NCBI RefSeq assembly: GCF_017592825.1
Contig: NZ_JAGFMD010000011.1
Coordinates: forward strand, 1 to 64,000
Source of the DNA: Roseivirga sp. E12
Lineage (GTDB): Bacteria > Bacteroidota > Bacteroidia > Cytophagales > Cyclobacteriaceae
Direction: 5' to 3'
DNA: 64,000 nt
The position numbers were made by a program, and so were the translations under genes. Of this stretch, positions 42,353-52,228 are shown one piece after another; the first letter of the stretch is position 1, and each line of letters begins with the position of its first letter. The notes beneath the pieces were generated by a model. The model made no database searches. It was not told where the DNA came from and was given only the letters and a program-made list of their open reading frames with translations.

Positions 42353-43129
42353 TTATTTGTTGTTTGAATTATTGGCAATTACTGTGTTCACCTTTTCTTC
42401 TAAATCGACCAAGGCGTTTTCAAACTGAAACTGCTTGTTGATGGTAGCATCTTCCAATTCAGTAAATGCCGCTTGAATGCCTCTTAAATCTTCGATGCGT
42501 TGGGATTCGATATTGTTTGAAAAGTTGACTACGATTTGTCTTAAAATATCTCTATAGTCCCCACTCAGTTTGTCGTTAAGACCCACCATTTGGTTAATGA
42601 GTGCATCTTTTTCTCTTTCGAAGATCTGATTAATGATTTCCTCATTAGCGTTGTTGGCTTGTAATGCATTAATCTTGAGGTTAAGGCTGTCCTGACCAAG
42701 CTTCATGTTGTCTTGAAGGTAGGCAGCCATAGACGCATTGTTTTCAAAGATCATATCTGATATTTCTTCTTCTGACAGGCCTCTTTCAATCTCTCCGTAT
42801 CCTAGATAGAGACCTTCTGCATCGTAATTGACTTTGAAGCCAGTAAGCCATCCAAAAGTCAAGAGCAATAGGAGTGTCGCTGCAATAGCAACATACTTTC
42901 TCCAATAGAGCCATTCCTCATTTTTAGCGGGCTCAATAAAGGCTAACTGACCAGGAAGTTCTTCGTCTTCCAGTTCATTGAAGATCATTCTTGTATCGCT
43001 AAGCGCCTTCAGCTTTTGCTTTTCTTCAGGATTAGCTTCCAAGTAAACCTCTACAAGTTCGGCCTGTTCGGAGTCAAGCTCACCATATAGGTAGGCTACT
43101 AATGTCTCTTCGGTTGGTTTATATTTCAT
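42353..43129 (-). CDS. Anti-sigma factor-like membrane protein
   Basis: The start is set at ATG 43129 (258 residues): MKYKPTEETLVAYLYGELDSEQAELVEVYLEANPEEKQKLKAL is a zinc-finger-type anti-sigma N-terminus without the cysteines (ASD-like), followed by one membrane helix (YVAIAATLLLLLTFGWLTGF, about 92-111) and a long periplasmic coiled-coil tail. It overlaps the sigma gene by 11 bases. Likely it binds the ECF factor in the cytosol and senses the envelope. Confidence 0.8.
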   Translation of the reverse strand: MKYKPTEETLVAYLYGELDSEQAELVEVYLEANPEEKQKLKALSDTRMIFNELEDEELPGQLAFIEPAKNEEWLYWRKYVAIAATLLLLLTFGWLTGFKVNYDAEGLYLGYGEIERGLSEEEISDMIFENNASMAAYLQDNMKLGQDSLNLKINALQANNANEEIINQIFEREKDALINQMVGLNDKLSGDYRDILRQIVVNFSNNIESQRIEDLRGIQAAFTELEDATINKQFQFENALVDLEEKVNTVIANNSNNK

Positions 43130-43739
43130 AATGCACCGTTTCTCTGTTGATATTCCACTGATCAAGTAGCTTCTTAAGACTACCTAATGCGTAGTAAAGC
43201 CTAGACTTTACAGTGTTCTCTGAGATATCGACAATCTCAGCTATTTCTCGAATCTTCAATCCTTCATACTCCTTCATAATCACCACGATTCGCTGTTCTT
43301 CTGGTAGCGTAGCTAAAGCTCTTTTTAAAAGTGTCTTTAACTCTTCATTGCCATAGACTTGTTCAGGGTTTTCGTTTCTAGTAGCACTGACCGAGTTTTC
43401 GATCTGTGCATTCTCCTGATTGTTCTGAACTTTCATGAAAGGGAAAACCCAACGTTTTTGTTGCTTTCTTACTTCTTCATGACAGTAGTTGGCCGCAATT
43501 CTATAAATCCATGATTTAAATCGACCTTCCTCTTTCAGTGTCTTCAAATTCTTATTCATCGAAATGAAAGTTTTTTGAGTCACCTCCATCGCTAAATCAT
43601 AGTCGTTGAAGTATTTATAAGCAAAGTTGTAGATCCGCTTTTGCCACTGTTTTACCAGCTGATTCATGGCAATTACATCACCCGACTTGGCTGCTGTTAC
43701 TAAGAAGTTGGTTTGTGGCATCAGGTCGATTTCCTTCAT
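43119..43739 (-). CDS. ECF-type RNA polymerase sigma factor
   Basis: The 206-residue protein shows region 2 (AMNQLVKQWQKRIYNFAYKYFNDYDLAMEVTQKTFISMNKNLKTL..GRFKSWIYRIAANYCHEEVRKQ, about 25-95) and region 4 (TLPEEQRIVVIMKEYEGLKIREIAEIVDISENTVKSRLYYALGSLKKLL, about 140-195). It controls an operon with an anti-sigma and two secreted proteins. The ATG at 43739 or the one at 43721 may be used. Confidence 0.92.
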   Translation of the reverse strand: MKEIDLMPQTNFLVTAAKSGDVIAMNQLVKQWQKRIYNFAYKYFNDYDLAMEVTQKTFISMNKNLKTLKEEGRFKSWIYRIAANYCHEEVRKQQKRWVFPFMKVQNNQENAQIENSVSATRNENPEQVYGNEELKTLLKRALATLPEEQRIVVIMKEYEGLKIREIAEIVDISENTVKSRLYYALGSLKKLLDQWNINRETVHYEI

Positions 43740-43935
43740 GGGTTTTCGTTCCGCCTTTATGATGACAGTGGATTTAAAAAAGTTTGAAGGAATTTAGAAA
43801 AGTTTCCTCACTTCGTCATAAGTGTCCTTTGATGGGCTTAAAGGATGATGGAGAACAATATAACATCATTATGTGATGCTGCTTCTTGTTCCATAGGATG
43901 AGATTTGGTGTTAGTCAATCAAACATCGGCTTAAA

Positions 43936-45333
43936 ATGAAGAAGCTATTCGCATTCCTTACCATAACTCTGGGACTTTTGTCCTGCTCAGAAAGTAGTAG
44001 TCCAGAATACAGAATTGAATTGGTCAGTCAGGGAAATGTTTTAGGATTTCAAGGAGCAACTCTGCCTCAACCGATTATCGCTAAAGTGGTCAGTGAAAGT
44101 GGGGAAGCTCAATCGGGTATTGATGTAATTCCATTTGTAAAGAATGGAGGCGGGTTCATAGAATCAGCTTCTACAACCTCTGATGCCAATGGGCTAGTCA
44201 CTGTCAATTGGCAATTAGGAGAGGCACTTTCTCAAGGCTTGCAGATTAGCCTCAAGGATAATTCAAAGGTCTTTGTTACGGTGACTGCCAGAGCTAAGTA
44301 TTCTTACAAGCAGCCTGCAACTGAGCAAGATGGTTGGATAATAGGTGATGTTGAGGAGTTGAGCGATGAGCAAAGAAGTCTGATTTTTAATGGTATAGAT
44401 AGGCTTCGTAATGATGAGTTCCCTGAGGTTCATAGTGTCGTTGTAATGCACAAGAGAAAGCTGGTGTTAGAGGAGTATTATGACGGAACGGACTCAAATG
44501 GGAACTTCATTGAATGGGATCGTTTCACCAAACACGAGATTCAATCTGCCAGCAAGTCTTTTAGATCAATGCTAGTAGGTATAGCGATTGAAAAAGGTTT
44601 TGTTGAAGGCGTGGACGTGCCTTTTTATTCTTTTTTCCCAGCATTTGACAACCTTAAAGACGAAGAACAAAAGGGTGAGATCACATTGGATCATGTCTTA
44701 ACCATGTCTGCCGGTTTCGACTGGGACGAGTGGAGTTTTCCCTTTGGTCATGCAAGTAATAACCTAAGTACTATGTATGCCATGCCTTCAAGTCAATGGG
44801 TGCCTTATGTTCTAGGTCTACCAATGAAGTACGTACCTGGAAGCACTTTTGCTTACAGTACTGGTACATCTTTAATGCTGGCAAATGTGATTTCGAATTC
44901 CATCGATACTGATTTAAGAAGTTTTACCCGTGAGTACTACAGTGATTTGGTCGAGGGCACACCAGTGAACGATCCAAATGGTAATCGAATGACGCCTAGA
45001 GAAATGGCTAAAATGGGCTATCTATACTTGTACGATGGTAAATGGAAAGACAATCAAGTCGTTTCAACAGATTGGATTGAAAAGAGTATCACCCCAAGGT
45101 TTGAAAATATTAATACCTCAGGAGGGTATGGGTACCAGTGGTGGCTGAAAACATTTAGCACTTCAAAAAAGGGTTATGATTGCTACTACGCCAGTGGCAA
45201 TGGAGGTCAATTTGTTGTTGTGAATAAAGAGCTAGATCTAGTCGTGGTGTTTACTGGAGGGAATTTTGGCTCTGCACAAATGTTCGATATTCTAAATTGG
45301 ATGGAAGACCATATATTTTCGGCTTACGAATAA
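43936..45333 (+). CDS. Lipoprotein serine hydrolase (beta-lactamase family) with N-terminal Ig-like domain
   Basis: The 465-residue protein has an SPII signal (ITLGLLSC, Cys near 17), an Ig-like Big_1 segment (about 25-115: VVSESGEAQSGIDVIPFVKNGGGFIESASTTSDANGLVTVNW) and a class C beta-lactamase-like domain with SASKSF (S-x-x-K at about 204), YSTGTS in place of Y-x-N and YASGNGGQF as the third motif. The substrate is unknown. Confidence 0.83.
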   Translation: MKKLFAFLTITLGLLSCSESSSPEYRIELVSQGNVLGFQGATLPQPIIAKVVSESGEAQSGIDVIPFVKNGGGFIESASTTSDANGLVTVNWQLGEALSQGLQISLKDNSKVFVTVTARAKYSYKQPATEQDGWIIGDVEELSDEQRSLIFNGIDRLRNDEFPEVHSVVVMHKRKLVLEEYYDGTDSNGNFIEWDRFTKHEIQSASKSFRSMLVGIAIEKGFVEGVDVPFYSFFPAFDNLKDEEQKGEITLDHVLTMSAGFDWDEWSFPFGHASNNLSTMYAMPSSQWVPYVLGLPMKYVPGSTFAYSTGTSLMLANVISNSIDTDLRSFTREYYSDLVEGTPVNDPNGNRMTPREMAKMGYLYLYDGKWKDNQVVSTDWIEKSITPRFENINTSGGYGYQWWLKTFSTSKKGYDCYYASGNGGQFVVVNKELDLVVVFTGGNFGSAQMFDILNWMEDHIFSAYE

Positions 45334-45335
45334 AC

Positions 45336-46187
45336 TTATCGTTGTTGGGTGATGATTTTTCTTTCACCCATATCATATTTTCTGCCTTTTCGCAGCATAT
45401 GAAAGCGTTCTTGACCTGGCTGATTTTTAACAAACTGATTTTTGGTTTGATCCCAATGCGTTCCGTCATAAACAAGAACATAACTTTGCCCGATAACTTC
45501 AAACTGGTTTCCAGTTACTAGAATCGCTGTATTTTCATCAATTGAAATACCGAGTAAGTCAGGGTATACCTTCAACACCTCGAACATGTCGAATTGACGA
45601 TTTCGGGCCATCGTATGCTGATCGATCGCTATATTCTTTACAAAGCCGAAACCTTCTTCATGATCGCCTACCATAATGGTGTTGGTCCGACTATCACCTC
45701 TGGCCAAATAAGAGCCTTGTATTGTTGCACCAGCAGAACTTCCTGCAATGACACCACCGCGATCTAGCAAATCGAATAAGTATTCTTGGACCTTTGTATC
45801 CAGATAGGAGTCCGCAAAACGCCATTGTCTTCCACCAGGAAGATAAACACCTGTTGCTTCCTTTAGCACCCCCGCAAATGCCTCAGTATCTGCTTCCTTA
45901 GGGTCTGTGGTATGAAGCACTGTTACCTCTGCCGCTCCTCTAGCTTTCCATGACTTAACCAGGCCTGCTATTCTCTGTTCGGTTACTTCGTAGCCACCAG
46001 CGGTCGGAATAACCACAATATGAGATTGCTCTCCTCCGGCTAGTTCCATGAATTTGGCATAAACATCGGCATCACGAAGTGCTCCACCTGCAATAATCAG
46101 ATGTCCTTTCTCAGGTCCGGTAGTTTGTGTTTGGGCGCTTAGTCCAAAACAAATGAAAAGGGCGATTACACTTAGAAATAGTCTCAT
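45336..46187 (-). CDS. Secreted cyanophycinase-like peptidase S51
   Basis: The 283-residue protein has a signal peptide (MRLFLSVIALFICFGLSAQ). The serine nucleophile lies in VIAGSSAGATIQG, with GHLIIAGGAL, VVIPTAGGYE and YLPGGRQWRF, as in cyanophycinase and peptidase E. Exported members occur in Bacteroidota. Its start overlaps the SGNH gene stop by four bases, an operon. Confidence 0.88.
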   Translation of the reverse strand: MRLFLSVIALFICFGLSAQTQTTGPEKGHLIIAGGALRDADVYAKFMELAGGEQSHIVVIPTAGGYEVTEQRIAGLVKSWKARGAAEVTVLHTTDPKEADTEAFAGVLKEATGVYLPGGRQWRFADSYLDTKVQEYLFDLLDRGGVIAGSSAGATIQGSYLARGDSRTNTIMVGDHEEGFGFVKNIAIDQHTMARNRQFDMFEVLKVYPDLLGISIDENTAILVTGNQFEVIGQSYVLVYDGTHWDQTKNQFVKNQPGQERFHMLRKGRKYDMGERKIITQQR

Positions 46188-46852
46188 TGCTTTATGATTT
46201 TGGCCACGTCATCGGCAAATAGTGCTACCCACTCTGAGTACATTTTACCTGAAGGGTGTAATTTGTCTTTAGCCACTAACTCGGGCCGTTCTTTTGCCTG
46301 GCGAGATATAGGCGTAATATTGAAAAAGGGGATGCCATATGAAATGGCAATGTGCTTAGCGATGCTATTGTACTCGTCCAGCTCTTTGGCTATCTGGTTT
46401 TCCTTAGCAGCACCGAAAGGAGTTTTTCCATAGTCAGGAATAGAGACTACAAATACTTTTTTCGGGTTATTGCCAGCAAACTTAATGGCAGTGTTGATCA
46501 ATTCTTCAAATTCTTTCTTGTACTGCTCAATTGACTTGCCCTGATACTGATTGTTCACACCAATTAATAGAGACACGAGATCATAACCTGACAATAGTGC
46601 TTTGTCTTCCTTAATGCCATTTTGAAGATCATCGGTTCGCCAACCTGTGGTGGCAATAATCTTAGGGTCTGCCATCGCAATACCCTGCTCGTTTAAGGTC
46701 TTGACGAGTTGTACTGGCCACCTTTCTGATACTGCTACACTTTCACCGATGGTATAGGAATCACCTAGAGCGAGATAAGTCTTTTGGGCCATAATAGTTG
46801 TGGTTGAAAATGATAGGACAATTACGAAAAGCAGTTTGAGCTTTCTGAACAT
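46184..46852 (-). CDS. SGNH/GDSL-family hydrolase, secreted
   Basis: The 222-residue protein has a signal sequence (LLFVIVLSFSTTTIMAQ) and the four SGNH blocks: YLALGDSYTIGES, TTGWRTDD with LLIGVNNQYQG (Gly and Asn), and KDKLHPSGKMY (Asp/His). It probably cleaves an acyl ester. It is upstream partner of the cyanophycinase gene. Confidence 0.88.
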   Translation of the reverse strand: MFRKLKLLFVIVLSFSTTTIMAQKTYLALGDSYTIGESVAVSERWPVQLVKTLNEQGIAMADPKIIATTGWRTDDLQNGIKEDKALLSGYDLVSLLIGVNNQYQGKSIEQYKKEFEELINTAIKFAGNNPKKVFVVSIPDYGKTPFGAAKENQIAKELDEYNSIAKHIAISYGIPFFNITPISRQAKERPELVAKDKLHPSGKMYSEWVALFADDVAKIIKQ

Positions 46853-46875
46853 AGGAAATCGGTCTTTGACTAAAT

Positions 46876-49800
46876 TTAGTCAGCTAACTCTCTTAAGTCA
46901 ACTGGTACTACTCTGGAAACACCTTGTTCTATCATGGTGATTCCGTAGATAATGTCTGTTGAGGCCATTGTGCGCTTATTATGCGTCACAATAATGAATT
47001 GTGACTCCCCAGAGAATTTTTTAATGATGTTGTTGAACTTGTCAATATTGGCATCATCTAGCGGAGCATCTACTTCATCAAAAATACAGAATGGTGCAGG
47101 CTTGAGCAGGTAGATTGCAAAAAGGAGGGAAGTGGCCGTCAGTGTTTTCTCTCCACCAGAGAGCTGGTTGATAGTCAACGGACGTTTACCTTTTGGCTTA
47201 GCCATGATCTCAATAGCCGATTCCAATGGATTGTCCGGATCAACAAGCTTTAAATCACAATCATCTTCATCCGTGAACAATGATCGAAACACTTTAATGA
47301 AATTTCCTTTAATGTTGTCGAAAGCTTCGAGGAAAGTCTCTTTGGCTACGGTATCAATTTCACTGATAGTTTCAAGTAGAGAGTCTTTGGCAGCAACCAA
47401 GTCATCGCGCTGCTCAGTAATGAATGTGTGTCGCTCTTTGATCTCGTCATAAGCTTCCATGGCCATTGGGTTGATTGGCCCCATATTTTCAAGACGCTCG
47501 CGTAGTTTAAGCACGTTTCTTTCTAGTTCTTCAAGAGGTTTCTCCTGAGGAACCTCTTCTTCACTTAGAAGCAATTGATCAAGGTCTACATTGAACTCTA
47601 CTGAAAGTCGTTCCTTAACAGAGCTCAATTCTAACTTTGTTTCGTTGAGTCTATTTTGAAGCTCCATCATGAGCGTATCAGAATGCTCGCGCTTGCGTTG
47701 AAGTTCGCGAAGAGTTTTGTCAGAGACATCTATGTCACCTCGCTGAGCATAATAGTCTTTTTCCGCCTCGTTTACTCCTTTTTCGATAGACTCCTTCTCA
47801 TCATACATTTCGATGAGTTCATCTTCATTTGATTCGGTATTGGCAATTAGACGTTTGATCTCAGCTTCATTGTTGCCGAGTTCGAGTTGGTTTTTTTCTA
47901 TGCGCTGTTTGCTTCCTTCAAAGGCGGTCTGCTTAAAGCCAATTTCTTGGTTGACAGAGCTAACTCGATTTTGCTTTTGGTGGAAAAGTATATTTCTCTC
48001 ATTGAAAACCTGAGACTTTTCTGCAAGCTTCTGTGACTCAGTCTTTGCCTTCTCTTCTAGGGATCCAATAATGCCTTGAACTTCAGTAAAGGCCGTTTCT
48101 TCCTCTAACACAGTTGGCTTAAGCTGATCGAGTGAGGCACTGATTTTATCAATATTGGCAACAATGTCCTCTTTGCGATTGGCTCTGCTGGAAAGCATTT
48201 GCCCCAGTTGCTCTTTCTTGGTCTTAATAGAGATCAACTCTTCATTGACACGATTGAAATCCGTCTGCAGTTGATCGATTTCAGACTTAAAGGTGTCTGA
48301 TTTTAATCGAGCTAATTCTTGTTGGCGATGCTCAAGCTTTTCCTTAATGTCGACAGACTTGGTCTCCAGGGACTTAATGCCCTTTTCGAGCTTTTCAAGG
48401 TTTTTCGCACGTCCTATACGCTTACCTTCAAATAAACCAACTGATCCGCCTGATACACTGAATTTACGTTTGGTGTATTGCCCACTTTCAGTAATAAATA
48501 TTGCTGAGTCATCTACCGGGATGTCCCCGGGGCCGCCATTGACGATAAATACATTCTCCAAAATGAAGCCGATCAGTTTCTTGTACTTAGGCTCGTATTC
48601 AACTATTTCAGTAGCATGAATAGCATTTTCAAATAGCTTCGACTCTTTGGCTTCATAATGATCGAAGGCATCCAGTACAAAGAAGTTTGCCTTTCCTTTT
48701 GAAGCATCACTCAGGATATTCACTGCTTCGAATGCCTGGCGTTCAGTATCAACTATATAATAGTTCATATATGTCTCGAGATAGTTCTCGATAGTGACAC
48801 GATACTTTTCGTCACAAGTAATGATATCGGAAAGGAGCGGAGCAGATTTATTCCAGTTGGCCTTCTTTTTCAAGAACTTGATGGCTTCCGGAAATCCTTC
48901 CAAGTTCTCAACAAGAGATTTTGTAAGGTTGTATTCGTTCTTTTTTGAGTCCAGACTTCTACTAACGGTGGTCAGTTCCTCTCTTATGAGGTCGATAGTC
49001 TCAGAGGTCTGTTGAACTGCTTTTGAGTGTTTTTCCTCAGCAGTTTTTCTGTCATCTAGAAGTTTCTTTTTTTCATCGAAATCCTTCTGGAGGCTTGAAA
49101 GCTTTTCGTCAAACTGTGCAAGTGTCTCAGATTGCTCAGAAGTGTCTGACTCAGTTTTGGCAAACTCTGCCTTTAGCGTATCAAGCTGAATCTCCTTTAT
49201 CTCAATATCCTTTTTGAGATTATAAAGGCGTTCTCGTTTATCAGCAAAAGTCCTTCTTTTCTCTTCGTACTCATCTTGAGAACCTTGAGAAATAGCCTTT
49301 TGCTCCTGAAATATTTTTTCTAATGAACCAACCTCATTTGTAATGTTCTTAAGGTCTTTCTCTGCCTCATCTAGTTCTTTCCTTAAGCTTTCGAGGCTAA
49401 AAGCTGCCCTTTCATTGCTCTTACGATCGGATTCTATTTGTTCCCTAAGGTTGTCACTTTTATCCTCTAAAAAAGTAAGACGTTCATTCTTGATCTTTCT
49501 ATCACTTTCGAACTGCCTGATTTTATTAACGTGTTCGTTAAGTGTTCTTTGGCGAGAGGCGAGTAACTTTTCCTTAGTGATAAGGCCTGTTTTTCCTTTT
49601 TCAATATTTGCCTCTTGATTAGCAACCATTTGACCGATCTCAATCTTACGGTCGCTTTCTTGCTTTATCTCAGCTTCTAGTTTCTTGAAGCTGTCTGTTT
49701 TTTCTGAAACGGCTCTTCTAGCAAGTTGAATACTGTCTACCTTGTATTCTTCCTTGAGTTTGTAATATCTCTCGGCCTGACGAGCCTGTTTTTCGAGCGA

Positions 49801-50409
49801 CTTAAGGTTCTTCTCTATTTCGAAGAGCAAATCTTCGACCCGATCGAGGTCGTCATCGGTGTCTTTTAGTTTTCTAAGGGTTTCTTTCTTCCGCTTCTTG
49901 AACTTGGAAATACCTGCAGCTTCTTCAAATAAGTCACGTCTGGAATCATCTTTATCATTGAGAAGGTTGTCCACCATTTTCAACTCTATGATGGCATAGC
50001 TATTAGAGGCTATACCGGTATCCATAAAGAGATTGTTGATGTCCTTGAGTCTACAACTTACCCCATTCAATAAGTACTCACTTTCACCCGAGCGATAGTA
50101 CCTTCTTGTAATAGTGACTTCAGTGTACTCTGTGGGTAATAGGTTTTTTGTGTTTTTGAACGAAAGAGAAACTTCGGCTAGTTGAGTGGGCTTTCTTTTC
50201 TTGGTACCATTGAAGATGATATTCTCCATCTTTTCAGAACGGAGCATCCTAGTTTTTTGCTCGCCAAGTACCCAACGAATGGAGTCGACCACATTGGATT
50301 TCCCACATCCATTTGGTCCTACAATGCCCGTAATACCCTCATCGAAATTGATAACAACTTTGTCTCCGAAGCTCTTAAATCCCTTTATTTCAAGTTTGGT
50401 AAGTTGCAT
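46876..50409 (-). CDS. smc: SMC chromosome segregation protein
   Basis: The 1177-residue protein is of normal SMC size. Walker A is GPNGCGKSNVVD (about 31-42), a long coiled coil is followed by the hinge (about 510-670: GFPEAIKFLKKKANWNKSAPLLSDII...FSVSGGSVGLFEGKRIGR), then the second coil, signature LSGGEKTLTATSLLFA (about 1085) and Walker B FCIFDEVDAPLDDANI. It compacts DNA with ScpAB; the partners are not in this window. Divergent from the gene at 50478, 68 bp apart. Confidence 0.96.
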   Translation of the reverse strand: MQLTKLEIKGFKSFGDKVVINFDEGITGIVGPNGCGKSNVVDSIRWVLGEQKTRMLRSEKMENIIFNGTKKRKPTQLAEVSLSFKNTKNLLPTEYTEVTITRRYYRSGESEYLLNGVSCRLKDINNLFMDTGIASNSYAIIELKMVDNLLNDKDDSRRDLFEEAAGISKFKKRKKETLRKLKDTDDDLDRVEDLLFEIEKNLKSLEKQARQAERYYKLKEEYKVDSIQLARRAVSEKTDSFKKLEAEIKQESDRKIEIGQMVANQEANIEKGKTGLITKEKLLASRQRTLNEHVNKIRQFESDRKIKNERLTFLEDKSDNLREQIESDRKSNERAAFSLESLRKELDEAEKDLKNITNEVGSLEKIFQEQKAISQGSQDEYEEKRRTFADKRERLYNLKKDIEIKEIQLDTLKAEFAKTESDTSEQSETLAQFDEKLSSLQKDFDEKKKLLDDRKTAEEKHSKAVQQTSETIDLIREELTTVSRSLDSKKNEYNLTKSLVENLEGFPEAIKFLKKKANWNKSAPLLSDIITCDEKYRVTIENYLETYMNYYIVDTERQAFEAVNILSDASKGKANFFVLDAFDHYEAKESKLFENAIHATEIVEYEPKYKKLIGFILENVFIVNGGPGDIPVDDSAIFITESGQYTKRKFSVSGGSVGLFEGKRIGRAKNLEKLEKGIKSLETKSVDIKEKLEHRQQELARLKSDTFKSEIDQLQTDFNRVNEELISIKTKKEQLGQMLSSRANRKEDIVANIDKISASLDQLKPTVLEEETAFTEVQGIIGSLEEKAKTESQKLAEKSQVFNERNILFHQKQNRVSSVNQEIGFKQTAFEGSKQRIEKNQLELGNNEAEIKRLIANTESNEDELIEMYDEKESIEKGVNEAEKDYYAQRGDIDVSDKTLRELQRKREHSDTLMMELQNRLNETKLELSSVKERLSVEFNVDLDQLLLSEEEVPQEKPLEELERNVLKLRERLENMGPINPMAMEAYDEIKERHTFITEQRDDLVAAKDSLLETISEIDTVAKETFLEAFDNIKGNFIKVFRSLFTDEDDCDLKLVDPDNPLESAIEIMAKPKGKRPLTINQLSGGEKTLTATSLLFAIYLLKPAPFCIFDEVDAPLDDANIDKFNNIIKKFSGESQFIIVTHNKRTMASTDIIYGITMIEQGVSRVVPVDLRELAD

Positions 50410-50477
50410 TAACTAGAATCCGTAAAAAGTAGGTATAGCTAGCAAAATTAGAATTAATTCTTAGATTTGCTAGTGTC

Positions 50478-50924
50478 ATGGACTTCGACTTTAGCACTGC
50501 TCTTTATCTCATTCTTGGAATTATATATTTTATTTTTTCAGGTGTTAAAAAGAAAAACCAACGAGACAAAAATCAGCCACAAAGAGGGAGAACCTCAAAC
50601 CCCGAAACTGTCGGTCCACCACCAGTATCAAGAAAGCCTTCATTTGAGGAATTATTAGAAGAGTTCACTGGTCAAAAGACGGTACAACCGGAACCTCAGC
50701 CAGAACCAATTGCTCCAATAGTAACTCCACCGACTAATGTATATGAGAATCCTAAACCTGTGACTGAGGTTTTGACAAAGAAGGAGAACCAACCATTGGT
50801 ATCATTTAAAGAGTACGAACTTGACAGCGTGGAAGATCAAGAAGATTATAGAGAAATGTTTTCTAGCCTTGATGATGCGAAAAGAGCCTTTGTTGCCTCA
50901 GAAGTATTCAGTAGAAAGTATTAA
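50478..50924 (+). CDS. Single-helix membrane protein with proline-rich cytosolic part
   Basis: The 148-residue protein has an N-terminal helix (FSTALYLILGIIYFIFSGV), a basic stretch (KKKNQRDKNQPQRG), then proline- and glutamate-rich sequence (PPPVSRKPSFEELLEEFTG, PEPQPEPIAPIVTPP) and a helical end (DDAKRAFVASEVFSRKY). It resembles small conserved Bacteroidota proteins found beside smc; no function is known. The last four bases overlap the convergent M56 gene stop. Confidence 0.7.
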   Translation: MDFDFSTALYLILGIIYFIFSGVKKKNQRDKNQPQRGRTSNPETVGPPPVSRKPSFEELLEEFTGQKTVQPEPQPEPIAPIVTPPTNVYENPKPVTEVLTKKENQPLVSFKEYELDSVEDQEDYREMFSSLDDAKRAFVASEVFSRKY

Positions 50925-52222
50925 GATCTTTTCAATTGAATCGGAAGTACAATGTCAGTATCCTGTGCTTCTCCATTCTTAATTCCAGGACTCCACTTGC
51001 CACCTCGTGCTAGGGCATTAATGACTTGGCGTTCATAATCTGTCCCAAGTCCCTCAGTAAAGCGAAGGTTTTCAATCAACCCTTTTCTATTCACCGTGAA
51101 GCGCACTTCAACTTCTCCATCATGTTGGGTAGCAACTGTGCTACCCGGATGCGTAATGTTGTCTTCAATAAACTCTTCCCAGTCTTTTGCACCTTTCAAT
51201 GGGGCAGGTACTACATCTGATGCGCCAAAAGTGTTGTTTTCTATTTGGTAACCATTAATGGTCAATCCTTCTGGTATGGCCGCTTCAAATGAGAATATAA
51301 AGAACAATAGAGCAATAAGTGGTAATGGAATAAGAAGCCTTAAGAAATTGACCTTCTTGTTCTTGGCCAACATTTGAACACGTTTTACAGTCTGGTTTTT
51401 CCCAAAGTAGCTACCATATTCAAGTCCCATTTTTCGGAATACAGTTTTAACTAAGAGTCTACTGTAAACGTCTTTTCCAGTTTGTAAGGCTACTTTTCTA
51501 TCTGCCAAGTACTCGTGACTTTCTTCTAACAATAGTTTGTACAAGTACATAAAAGGATTAAACCAGAAGAGTACTTTTAATAACTCGATGAACATGATGT
51601 CATAAGAATGCTTCTCCTTGATGTGCACCATTTCATGATCCATTACTTGTTGTTTTTCTTCATTGGTCAATGCGATAGTATTATCCCAAAACAAGTATTT
51701 GAAGAATGAGAAGGTTGGCATAGAACCATCAGTCTTTACGAGGAAATAATCTCCCTTGACTTTGTACCGAGTTCTATGTCTTTTAAACCAGATGATTTCT
51801 TTGAAAGATCTGATTTGTAAAAGTAATTTTGCCAGACCGATTGTTACACCCCCCACATAAAGTACTAGAAGTGCTTCCCACCAGAGTAAGAATGGTCGTT
51901 CAGACTGTGCTGTAATTGTATATGAGTAAGCTTTATCGGCTTCAATGATAGGTTCACTACCCACCTCATTACCTACTTGATGTATTGAATTTAGAACTGC
52001 CGGGGTATTTGCTGGATTGTAGTCAATTTCCAATAGGGGAAAGGTGACTGAGAAAAGTATTGCAGCCAATAAATAGAATCTGTTGTACTGAAAGCTCTTT
52101 TCTCTTCTTAACAGAAAGTAATAAGCTAAGTACAAAATAGCTAAGCATGTAGCCGATTCAAGTGCATAAATGAGTGCGTCATTTAGCCCTTCTAATAATT
52201 CTATGGTTGGATGCTTTCCCAT
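50921..52222 (-). CDS. M56 family metallopeptidase fused to a TonB C-terminal domain
   Basis: The 433-residue protein has four N-terminal membrane helices, the zinc motif in QQVMDHEMVHIKEKHSYD (HEMVH), SHEYLAD, a further helix (LLIPLPLIALLFFIFSF) and a periplasmic TonB_C domain (about 345-432: NITHPGSTVATQHDGEVEVRFTVNRKGLIENLRF...GGKWSPGIKNG). The fusion of a BlaR1-like protease to TonB_C is typical of Bacteroidota. It follows the second blaI-like gene by six bases. Confidence 0.9.
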   Translation of the reverse strand: MGKHPTIELLEGLNDALIYALESATCLAILYLAYYFLLRREKSFQYNRFYLLAAILFSVTFPLLEIDYNPANTPAVLNSIHQVGNEVGSEPIIEADKAYSYTITAQSERPFLLWWEALLVLYVGGVTIGLAKLLLQIRSFKEIIWFKRHRTRYKVKGDYFLVKTDGSMPTFSFFKYLFWDNTIALTNEEKQQVMDHEMVHIKEKHSYDIMFIELLKVLFWFNPFMYLYKLLLEESHEYLADRKVALQTGKDVYSRLLVKTVFRKMGLEYGSYFGKNQTVKRVQMLAKNKKVNFLRLLIPLPLIALLFFIFSFEAAIPEGLTINGYQIENNTFGASDVVPAPLKGAKDWEEFIEDNITHPGSTVATQHDGEVEVRFTVNRKGLIENLRFTEGLGTDYERQVINALARGGKWSPGIKNGEAQDTDIVLPIQLKRS

Positions 52223-52228
52223 TAGTCC

